Shown: one piece after another, positions 56,261 through 63,107 of the stretch
Position numbering within the stretch: position 1 is the stretch's first letter
Layout: each line of letters opens with the position of its first letter
NCBI RefSeq assembly: GCF_011400295.1
Contig: NZ_CP049859.1
Coordinates: 1,240,001 to 1,304,000, forward strand
Source of the DNA: Erysipelothrix sp. HDW6A
GTDB taxonomy: Bacteria > Bacillota_I > Bacilli_A > Erysipelotrichales > Erysipelotrichaceae
Length of the DNA stretch: 64,000 nt
Direction: 5' to 3'
Position numbers and translations under genes: made by a program
The notes under the pieces: generated by a model
Told to the model about the DNA's origin: nothing
The model's database searches: none
The model's input: the letters and a program-made list of their open reading frames with translations, nothing else

Positions 56261-57853
56261 CTACCCCTTGTTACGTGTTTCCATGAACTCATCCATGGTT
56301 CCAAGATAATCTGTTATTGTTCCATCATTATTAAATACAATGACACGGTTGACAGTTGATGCAACGATTTGATAGTCATGTGATGTAATTAATAATGTTG
56401 ATGGGAAACGAATAAGTGCATTGTTTAATGCAGTAATTGATTCCATATCCAAGTGGTTAGTAGGTTCATCTAATATTAGTACATTAGGTCCTTCTAACAT
56501 AAGTTTTGATAGCATAACACGAACCTTTTCACCACCTGATAACACATTTAGATTCTTAAGTGCATCATCACCAGCAAATAGCATTCTTCCTAAGAAACTA
56601 CGTACATAGGTTACATCTTTTTCATCAGAAAACTCCATTAACCAATCGGTAATGCTTGTTTTCAAATCCAGTTCATCAGCGAAGTTACTTGAAAAGACAC
56701 CGTGTTCTACACTTGAACCCCAATGTACATCCCCTTCATAGTCATTGTTTTTCTCTGCTACAATATCAAAGAATGTCGAGACTACAAGTTCATTTTCGCA
56801 CATAAACGCAACCTTCTCATCGTTTGCGATTGTTAGGTTAATTCCATTGTAAGTATATTCTTCATCGATTCCAAATGACAAATCAGAAATAGTTAATACC
56901 GATTGTCCTAAAGAACGCTTTGGTTTGAACTCTATAAATGGGTAACGACGTTTCGAAGGAACCATTTCTTCAATATTAATTTTTGCAAGTGCTTGTTTAC
57001 GTGATGTAGCTTGCTTTGACTTTGAAGCATTAGCACTAAAACGATCAATAAATGCTTGTAATTCTTTAATTTTCTCTTCTTTTTTCTTATTTGCATCCTT
57101 CATTTGACGGATTAATAGTTGACTTGATTCATACCAGAAATCATAGTTCCCAGCAAATAATTGAATCTTTCCATAATCTATATCGGCAACTTGAGTACAT
57201 GTCTTATTCAAAAAGTGACGGTCGTGAGAGACTAAAATTACTGTACTGTCTAAGTTAATAATAAACTCTTCTAACCATTGAATTGCTTCTAAATCCAAGT
57301 GGTTAGTAGGCTCATCTAATAATAGAATATCAGGTTCACCAAAAACAGCCTGTGCTAATAAGACTTTGACTTTATCACCTGTTGGAATATCAGACATCAT
57401 CATGTCATGGTACATTTTATCGACACCAAGACCGTTAAGCAGCATCGCTACTTCAGTTTCCGCATTCCAGCCATCCATATCAGCAAACTGTTCTTCCAGT
57501 TCACCAGCACGAATCCCATCAGCATCACTAAAGTCTTCCTTTTGATAGATAGCATCCTTTTCAATCATAATATCGTATAATTTGCTATTGCCCATAATGA
57601 CAGTATTCATCACTGAATACTCGTCATATGCAAAGTGATCTTGCTTTAAAAAAGAAAGTCTCTTGTTTTTCTCAACAACGATACTTCCACTAGTAGGTTC
57701 AAGTTCTTGGGATAATAGTTTTAAAAATGTAGACTTACCTGCCCCATTGGCGCCGATGACACCATAGCAGTTTCCTTCTGAAAATGTGATGGAGACATCT
57801 TCAAACAATGCCTTACCATCAAACATTAATGTTAAATTTTGAGTACGAATCAC
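56261..57853 (-). CDS. ABC-F family ATPase (YkpA/YbiT-like)
   Basis: 530 residues from a GTG at 57853 preceded by AAGGAGAAATACT. Two ABC domains without membrane segments. First: Walker A GANGAGKST, LLLDEPTNHLD. The linker (about 235-310) is basic and charged. Second: signature LSGGEKVRVMLSKLMLEGP and VLILDEPTNHLDMES are intact, but the Walker A position reads CENELVVSTF and lacks GxxxxGKS/T. ABC-F proteins act on the ribosome; the two unlike sites may be a family trait. PTS EIIC starts nine bases after its stop. Confidence 0.9.
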   Translation of the reverse strand: MIRTQNLTLMFDGKALFEDVSITFSEGNCYGVIGANGAGKSTFLKLLSQELEPTSGSIVVEKNKRLSFLKQDHFAYDEYSVMNTVIMGNSKLYDIMIEKDAIYQKEDFSDADGIRAGELEEQFADMDGWNAETEVAMLLNGLGVDKMYHDMMMSDIPTGDKVKVLLAQAVFGEPDILLLDEPTNHLDLEAIQWLEEFIINLDSTVILVSHDRHFLNKTCTQVADIDYGKIQLFAGNYDFWYESSQLLIRQMKDANKKKEEKIKELQAFIDRFSANASKSKQATSRKQALAKINIEEMVPSKRRYPFIEFKPKRSLGQSVLTISDLSFGIDEEYTYNGINLTIANDEKVAFMCENELVVSTFFDIVAEKNNDYEGDVHWGSSVEHGVFSSNFADELDLKTSITDWLMEFSDEKDVTYVRSFLGRMLFAGDDALKNLNVLSGGEKVRVMLSKLMLEGPNVLILDEPTNHLDMESITALNNALIRFPSTLLITSHDYQIVASTVNRVIVFNNDGTITDYLGTMDEFMETRNKG

Positions 57854-57882
57854 AGTATTTCTCCTTAATATCAATTAGGGCA

Positions 57883-57910
57883 ATTATAACACATTGTTTC
57901 AATCATACAA
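57883..57910 (-). promoter_or_regulatory. Promoter of the ABC-F gene
   Basis: On the minus strand TTGTAT (57910-57905), 16-base spacer ending TGT, TATAAT (57888-57883), an extended -10. It is divergent from cinA. Confidence 0.65.
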
Positions 57911-57925
57911 TGCTTGAGTTACAAT
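57897..57925 (+). promoter_or_regulatory. Possible promoter of cinA
   Basis: TTTCAA (57897-57902), 17-base spacer, TACAAT (57920-57925), 21 bases before the cinA ATG. It overlaps the divergent promoter of the ABC-F gene. Confidence 0.35.
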
Positions 57926-57945
57926 AGTTCTATAGAGGTGATCAT

Positions 57946-59055
57946 ATGAATACTGAAATTATTAATGTAGGAACAGAATTATTACTTGGTGATATTCTAA
58001 ATACAAACGTCCAAACACTTTCTAAAGTCCTTAAAGAGCTTGGAATCAATTGTTATTACCAAACTGTAGTTGGTGATAATGCAAAACGAATAGAAGCTGT
58101 CACAAGGCTTGCATTGTCGCGTAGTGACTGTATTATCTTTAATGGTGGTCTAGGACCAACATATGATGATATTACACGTGATATCATTGCTAAAGCTCTA
58201 GATGTCGAACTTGAATTCAATCAGGAGTCATTGCAACGTATCCAAAACTATTTTATGAATAGAAACCGACAAATGTCCGATAACAATCTCAGACAAGCAA
58301 TGTATCCTAAAGGTTCCATCATTTTCGAGAACAGCGTTGGTACTGCCGATGGTTTTGCTGTAAGTCACAATGATAAGCTTGTAATAGCACTTCCCGGTCC
58401 ACCACACGAAATGAATGCAATGGTGAATGAACACCTTATTCCCTATCTTAGTCAATTTTCTAAAGAAACACTTGTATCAGATACTATTTATCTTTGGGGA
58501 ATTGGAGAATCTGATGCAGAGGCACAGGTGCATGATTTAATGTTATCTCAAGTGAATCCAACAATAGCACCGTATGCTGGGATTGATGGCGTATCAATAC
58601 GAGTTACAAGTCTGGCTTCAGACAAAGAGACAGGACACAAACTCAATGAACCTTTCATCGATACACTCTCTGAACTTTTCTCAGACACTATGTATTCACT
58701 AAACATTCCTTCATTAGAAGAAACCCTAGTTATGCTTTTAAACAAACACTATAGTAATCTTCATGTTCATGATGAATTACTTCATGGGGAAATAAATTAC
58801 CGTATGTCTCAAGTACTGGATAATGAAGTCCAAATCAGTGGCTCCATCAATACATATGAAAATGACATAAAAAATGATTGTGAGATCAAAATAACTGAAG
58901 AAGACAATCAAGTATGTATCTCTGTTTTCTACCATGGTCAAGTAAGAAAAAAAACACTTCCCAAGGAAGTGCTTAAAGTTACTCGTTCTAGAAGACAACG
59001 TCAACTTGCTAATGAAGCAATGATGATGCTTGTACAATTGATTAATCTTCAATGA
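57946..59055 (+). CDS. cinA: CinA family protein with decayed C-terminal amidase domain
   Basis: 369 residues against ~410-420. The N-terminal MoaB-like/COG1058 domain is intact: INVGTELLLGDILNTN, NGGLGPTYDDITRD, LPGPPHEMNAM. The C-terminal domain begins with SLEETLVMLL as in PncC, but where AESCTGG should follow it reads HVHDELLHGEINYR, and it is about 45 residues short. This gene may keep ADP-ribose pyrophosphatase-like activity without NMN deamidase activity. Preceded by AGAGGTGATCAT. Its end overlaps the converging nucleoid-protein gene by 14 bases. Confidence 0.88.
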   Translation: MNTEIINVGTELLLGDILNTNVQTLSKVLKELGINCYYQTVVGDNAKRIEAVTRLALSRSDCIIFNGGLGPTYDDITRDIIAKALDVELEFNQESLQRIQNYFMNRNRQMSDNNLRQAMYPKGSIIFENSVGTADGFAVSHNDKLVIALPGPPHEMNAMVNEHLIPYLSQFSKETLVSDTIYLWGIGESDAEAQVHDLMLSQVNPTIAPYAGIDGVSIRVTSLASDKETGHKLNEPFIDTLSELFSDTMYSLNIPSLEETLVMLLNKHYSNLHVHDELLHGEINYRMSQVLDNEVQISGSINTYENDIKNDCEIKITEEDNQVCISVFYHGQVRKKTLPKEVLKVTRSRRQRQLANEAMMMLVQLINLQ

Positions 59056-60013
59056 TCTTACCAATGTTTTTGAGTTGAATTGAGACTCTACCAGTTTCAT
59101 CAGTACGAATGTCAATCATATCATCAACATTAACACTATCAAGAGGCAAGACTATTTCTATTCCAGACTCTGTCTTAATTCTTTGGCGTTTAACCATTGC
59201 CATTTTTGACATATCCTTAAGATTTAAGAATTCGGGAATACGATGATGCTCAAAGGAAGTATTAATCATTGATTGTTCATTATCATCCAGTTCTTCAAAT
59301 ACTTCTTTAATGATTTGTATTGATTCAATCTCATCATATATTTCTGCGTGATCTGTAACTAGATTGCGCATTTTTATTGTGTTGTTTAAAGGCTCTTCAT
59401 CTCGAAGCGTAGAAATATGATGAACCATAGCATCTACTATCTTCAAAGCTTCTTTCGTAGTAGGACGAAGTTCACAGTCAAGATACTCTTCAATAAAATC
59501 TTGATGTTTTAAGTCACACTTCACCATTAATTCGCCACTGCTTAATGATAATGAATAAGCGTTACGTACACTTGAAAAAGTTGATGGCAGGATTGCTTGA
59601 TTAAAGACAATTGTATTTTCAGTGTGAGTTTGGTTGTGAGTAATCTTCAGATACCCTTCTTTGTTTGGGACTTCAATCATCAACAAGTATGATGATTCTT
59701 CAGTGTCCATCTGTAAGATAACTAAGTTTAATGACTGATAATCACTACTATGAAGTATCATATCAAACCAGGTGCTTGCTATCTCCTTAGAAGTTTCTAG
59801 AAAATTAAATTGACTGTTTATTATGGAATATAATTTACTTTTTGCACCTAGTTCAGTCTTAGACGTGCCGGAGCTATTTAGTAGCCCCTTTGCAAGCTTT
59901 TCTAGATAGATTTCTACTGCCGGAGATTGGTTCAAATTAAGGGGTTGTTGTGATAGAATCATTGTTTTTAGATCACTATCAAGAGTATGGATTATTGCTT
60001 TCGTAAGATTCAT
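59042..60013 (-). CDS. Nucleoid-associated protein, NdpA/YejK-like (37 kDa family)
   Basis: 323 residues from the ATG at 60013, preceded by TTGGAGGATTTT. Soluble, mixed alpha/beta. Recognised by the general plan of the NA37 family: N-terminal AIIHTLD, central strand-rich region, and the C-terminal GIEIVLPLDSVNVDDMIDIR with a final nucleic-acid-binding-like element. Function in Firmicutes is poorly known. Family call is moderate. Confidence 0.65.
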   Translation of the reverse strand: MNLTKAIIHTLDSDLKTMILSQQPLNLNQSPAVEIYLEKLAKGLLNSSGTSKTELGAKSKLYSIINSQFNFLETSKEIASTWFDMILHSSDYQSLNLVILQMDTEESSYLLMIEVPNKEGYLKITHNQTHTENTIVFNQAILPSTFSSVRNAYSLSLSSGELMVKCDLKHQDFIEEYLDCELRPTTKEALKIVDAMVHHISTLRDEEPLNNTIKMRNLVTDHAEIYDEIESIQIIKEVFEELDDNEQSMINTSFEHHRIPEFLNLKDMSKMAMVKRQRIKTESGIEIVLPLDSVNVDDMIDIRTDETGRVSIQLKNIGKIIED

Positions 60014-60072
60014 AAAATCCTCCAATAAGTTTAACGAAAAACATTATATCATATAAAAGACCTGGTACATTA

Positions 60073-60096
60073 TAAAAACGTACCGAAGTACGTTTA
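60073..60096 (-). terminator. Terminator after the quinone reductase gene
   Basis: On the minus strand AAACGTAC (60095-60088), TTCG tetraloop, GTACGTTT (60083-60076), then TT. The stem starts at the stop codon. Confidence 0.75.
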
Positions 60097-60705
60097 GTTT
60101 GCTTTACCTATTTTATCTATCTTTTGTTCCACATCAATTAGTATTGATTTCAACTCATCTTCATCAAGATATGGTACACGACCATAAACCATGTGATCAA
60201 GCACTTCGACACCGTTGCTGTTGAACATCCACTCTGATGTAACACTCTTAATACGTTCAGTTAGTTGTTTAGCCTCTGGAGTATCCTGTGGTTGTCCAGT
60301 AGTATGAACAAAGAGTGCCTTCTTACCTGAGAAGTTCTTTTGTGGTTCATCACTTTCAAAACTATATGCAAAACCATGTTGGAATACACGTTCGACATAT
60401 CCTTTTAACATCGCTGGGAATCCATTCCACCAGATTGGATAAATATACATTAATAAATCGGCATCTAATATGTGTTGCATTTCAATTTGTACATCTTCAG
60501 GAAACGATTCATTCACTCTTACAAACTTATGGTTTTCGATATGAATAGCATCGTCACCTTCTAAAATAGGATTAAATTTCATTGAATAAAGATCACGAAC
60601 TTCAACTGAATGTCCGTTCTTTTCAAATGTTTTGGTACTTGTATCGAGGATTGCACGATTCAAGCTTTCTTTTCTTGGATGACAATAGACAATTAATACT
60701 TTCAT
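60094..60705 (-). CDS. NAD(P)H dehydrogenase (quinone), flavodoxin-like fold
   Basis: 203 residues. IVYCHPRKESLNRAI is the FMN phosphate loop, MYIYPIWWNGFPAMLKGYVERVF the classic NQO1/MdaB/KefF motif, and LFVHTTGQPQDT the isoalloxazine loop. Cytosolic two-electron quinone or dye reductase, likely for detoxification. The Shine-Dalgarno GGAG is inside a perfect inverted repeat (60706-60730). Confidence 0.93.
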   Translation of the reverse strand: MKVLIVYCHPRKESLNRAILDTSTKTFEKNGHSVEVRDLYSMKFNPILEGDDAIHIENHKFVRVNESFPEDVQIEMQHILDADLLMYIYPIWWNGFPAMLKGYVERVFQHGFAYSFESDEPQKNFSGKKALFVHTTGQPQDTPEAKQLTERIKSVTSEWMFNSNGVEVLDHMVYGRVPYLDEDELKSILIDVEQKIDKIGKAN

Positions 60706-60730
60706 AATATCTCCTTTTTCTGGAGATATT
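60706..60730 (-). promoter_or_regulatory. Inverted repeat covering the ribosome site of the quinone reductase gene
   Basis: AATATCTCC (60706-60714) and GGAGATATT (60722-60730) are perfect 9-base arms with a 7-base spacer. In the mRNA the 3' arm contains the Shine-Dalgarno sequence. It can act as an operator for a dimeric repressor, with a TACAAT-like -10 at its upstream edge, or as an RNA hairpin that hides the ribosome site. Confidence 0.6.
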
Positions 60731-60754
60731 GTATCATAATTATTATCTTAGAAA

Positions 60755-61174
60755 CTAGTTTTCTTCTGGAATGCTTCTCTTAATTACAAGCATAAGCATT
60801 ACAAATCCAACACCTAATATAATATGTCCAACTCCTGACATACCAGAAATTGCAGCGTTCAAACCTTTACTTAGTTCTGTGCCAAGAACTTGTAAAGTAC
60901 CACGTGTAATTAACATTAGGATTGTTAGGTGTAAACCACCTTCATAAATCGCAAGTGAGCGTTTAAATTTTGAATCCTTATTTATCTCAAAGACCTTAAC
61001 AAACAACAATACAATAAGCATCATTAAGAGTCCTAATACTAAGATATGTGTATGTAATACCCCAAGCTGTGTGAAGCCTTCAAAATTGTTGAATTTTGTA
61101 AACTCACGATAATATACCCCTGCACTCAAACCTAATATTAAATAGATGAATGCTTTATTAAAAATTTTCTTCAT
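60755..61174 (-). CDS. DUF2871 family membrane protein
   Basis: 139 residues with four membrane segments (about 8-24, 42-62, 77-96, 108-131). The sequence LGVLHTHILVLGLL followed by YEGGLHLTILMLITRGTLQV resembles the DUF2871 family, in which histidines lie in membrane segments as in haem-copper-type proteins. Function unknown. TAGGAGGATTTT precedes the start and a clear promoter lies upstream. Confidence 0.75.
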   Translation of the reverse strand: MKKIFNKAFIYLILGLSAGVYYREFTKFNNFEGFTQLGVLHTHILVLGLLMMLIVLLFVKVFEINKDSKFKRSLAIYEGGLHLTILMLITRGTLQVLGTELSKGLNAAISGMSGVGHIILGVGFVMLMLVIKRSIPEEN

Positions 61175-61194
61175 AAAATCCTCCTATACAAACG

Positions 61195-61222
61195 ATTATA
61201 ATATAAAATGAACATAGTTCAA
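61195..61222 (-). promoter_or_regulatory. Promoter of the DUF2871 gene with inverted repeat
   Basis: On the minus strand TTGAAC (61222-61217), 16-base spacer, TATAAT (61200-61195). The -35 lies in the inverted repeat TGAACATAGTTCA (61209-61221), a plausible operator. Confidence 0.65.
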
Positions 61223-61266
61223 TAGATATGCAATAAACATACAGGAACACTATCAATTCTGATATA

Positions 61267-61275
61267 TGTTATAAT
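61267..61275 (+). promoter_or_regulatory. Extended -10 promoter of the SSB-like gene
   Basis: TG-T-TATAAT without a clear -35, 24 bases before the ATG at 61299. Confidence 0.55.
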
Positions 61276-61298
61276 TTGAATATAAGGAGGTATTAAGT

Positions 61299-61853
61299 AT
61301 GGGAATCCAAATATATAGTGCTACAGGGAAAATATCATCATTAAAATATGAGAGAACAAACAGCTATTCTCGTTTGTTCTTTGTATTAAATATTACAGAA
61401 CATGTTAAGGATAAATCAGGAAAAAACATTGTTACTTCTGTACCTTGTGTCATGTGGGATAATACTGCTGATAACTTCAATAAGTTTTTAACCAACGGTG
61501 ACGATGTAGATATTGTTGGAAAGATTCGTACTCTCTTTGACAAGAATACAAATGCTGCGAAGTGGCATGTTGAAGTGGCAGAGTTTAATGTCCACGATAC
61601 ACTTGGCGAACGTTTACTGAAAAATCTAGATTATAAAGATATCGGAAACTGGCGTAGTGTTTGGAATATGTACTTTAAAGACACACCACTATCAGATGAG
61701 CAACTAGAAACCATGACACCATATCTTAATAACCCTCAACTCGATCAAGAAGATATTCAAGCAATAATGGCAGAAATGCTACACTTAAACAAAAACACTC
61801 CTACTGACTTTGTGGAGATAGCACAATCATTTACAGAAAAAAGCATTGGGTAA
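61299..61853 (+). CDS. Single-stranded DNA-binding-like protein (OB fold)
   Basis: 184 residues, TAAGGAGGTATTAAGT before the ATG. Residues 1-105 follow the SSB plan: a first strand (IYSATGKISSLKYE), a strand pair ending in SVPCVMWDNTADNFNKFLTNGDDVDIVGKI split by a loop, and a last strand (KWHVEVAEFNVHD). The C-terminal 80 residues are acidic and helical and lack the DDDIPF-type tip of replicative SSB. A specialised or diverged SSB; the housekeeping ssb should be elsewhere. Confidence 0.6.
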   Translation: MGIQIYSATGKISSLKYERTNSYSRLFFVLNITEHVKDKSGKNIVTSVPCVMWDNTADNFNKFLTNGDDVDIVGKIRTLFDKNTNAAKWHVEVAEFNVHDTLGERLLKNLDYKDIGNWRSVWNMYFKDTPLSDEQLETMTPYLNNPQLDQEDIQAIMAEMLHLNKNTPTDFVEIAQSFTEKSIG

Positions 61854-61923
61854 AAAAAATGACACAATGTTAAGAATCGTAGCCTAATATATGATAGCAA
61901 AGGCATACTCCAGATAGATCCAA

Positions 61924-61932
61924 TGCTATAAT
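61924..61932 (+). promoter_or_regulatory. Extended -10 promoter of the XRE regulator gene
   Basis: TG-C-TATAAT, 24 bases before the ATG at 61956; no clear -35. Confidence 0.5.
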
Positions 61933-61955
61933 TATTTTAGAAGGAGGAGTCTATT

Positions 61956-62452
61956 ATGCTATCAGATCAAATTAGTAAGTTTCGAAAAATGAGTGGTTTG
62001 TCACAAGAAGAATTAGGTTCTGTTCTCTCCGTCTCAAGACAGACTATTTCAAAATGGGAATCAGGTCAGTCAAGTCCTGATGTAGAATCCTAAAGAAAAT
62101 GACAGATATATTTGAGGTTAATTACGATGAATTGTTGGATGGGTCAAGACCTTCCCCTTCGATACATATTGAGAATCTTCGAAAAAAAAAATATACGTTC
62201 ATTTTTGCTACCGCTATGATGATACAAGCTACGGTATTACTATTAACTTATTTATTATTACGCACATCCAATTGGTATGTTGCATATTCTTTCCAACAAA
62301 ATATGTTGACACAAGCTCCCGCTAACTCAACATGGTTTATATCAAAATTAAACTTGTTATCATTTATTGATTACGGTTTGCCGTTTATTATCGCCATATT
62401 CTATTCAATAAGTCTATTAGCATATATTAAACACTTCTTGAATAAGCGTTAA
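61956..62452 (+). pseudogene. XRE-family regulator with two membrane segments, broken by a one-base deletion
   Basis: ATG at 61956 after AAGGAGGAGTCTATT. The HTH reads FRKMSGLSQEELGSVLSVSR then QTISKWESGQSSPDVES, followed by a stop at 62091-62093. The next frame continues with the expected LKKMTDIFEVNYDELLDG and runs to 62452 with two membrane segments (about residues 72-97 and 133-157). Restoring one base near 62090 gives 165 residues of the common HTH-plus-membrane regulator type. Either a real loss or a sequence error. Confidence 0.75.
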
Positions 62453-62454
62453 TA

Positions 62455-62588
62455 TTGACAATGTAAGCGTTTACTGATATTATTTAATTACAGATAGAAG
62501 AAGGTCATTAGATTTCATTCAATAATCTTCTATCTTACTCGAGGGAGATCCATCTAAGCGGTTTAAGCTCTGTATGGGTCTCTTTTTT
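62455..62588 (+). ncRNA. Candidate leader or small RNA with own promoter and terminator
   Basis: TTGACA (62455-62460), 17-base spacer ending TGA, TATTAT (62478-62483) is the best promoter in this part of the window. The predicted RNA starts near 62490 and folds into two hairpins. The first pairs AGATAGAAGA (62492-62501) with TCTTCTATCT (62526-62535). The second pairs GAGATCCAT (62545-62553) with ATGGGTCTC (62574-62582) and is followed by six T residues, a terminator. The small membrane-protein gene begins 50 bases later. It matches no riboswitch class I recognise. Confidence 0.5.
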
Positions 62589-62638
62589 ATAGCAATTTCT
62601 TCTAGTCTATATTATTATTAAATTAGGAGATGATAAGT

Positions 62639-62818
62639 GTGAGACAAATGCAGAAAACCATATCCTTTTTATTACTAGTCGATATTTTGATAATTTTTAT
62701 AAATATTGTAGGTGTTTATAACCCGTTTTTCGCAATCCTACAGTTATTATTATCGGTAACTATATTTATTCTTTTCATATATCTAACTCGACTTGAAGAA
62801 AAAGGTACAATTAAATAA
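62639..62818 (+). CDS. Small membrane protein
   Basis: 59 residues from a GTG at 62639, nine bases after AGGAG; an ATG at 62630 abuts that site. Two membrane segments (about residues 8-27 and 30-50). No family recognised. It lies behind the candidate leader RNA and ends in a strong shared terminator. Confidence 0.55.
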   Translation: MRQMQKTISFLLLVDILIIFINIVGVYNPFFAILQLLLSVTIFILFIYLTRLEEKGTIK

Positions 62819-62850
62819 AGGGTTCGCATCATAGATGTGAACCCTTTATT
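62814..62850. terminator. Bidirectional terminator between two small membrane-protein genes
   Basis: AATAAAGGGTTCGCATC (62814-62830) pairs with GATGTGAACCCTTTATT (62834-62850), with one G-T pair, around ATA. Serves both converging genes. Confidence 0.88.
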
Positions 62851-62852
62851 CA

Positions 62853-63035
62853 TTAGGCCTCATCATCGTAGAGACCGAGATTTAATACAATAGCGATTAC
62901 TTTAAGTACTACGACAATCCATCCTAAAGTAACTGTAACTGGATCAGAGCTTGTCAAGAAGAGCTGCTGTACAATGATAAAAATTATGACAAGCTCAATA
63001 AATTTTGAAGCATGTTTTCTATATTTTCTAATCAT
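62853..63035 (-). CDS. Small membrane protein
   Basis: 60 residues; AAAGGAGAGGTTATTTT before the ATG is a convincing ribosome site. Basic N-terminus (RKYRKHASK), two membrane segments (about 12-27 and 33-53) and an acidic end (YDDEA). No family recognised. Confidence 0.65.
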   Translation of the reverse strand: MIRKYRKHASKFIELVIIFIIVQQLFLTSSDPVTVTLGWIVVVLKVIAIVLNLGLYDDEA

Positions 63036-63107
63036 AAAATAACCTCTCCTTTATATTAATATTTTAACATAAACAGAAATATAATACATGAAAAAGATAT
63101 CTATCTA

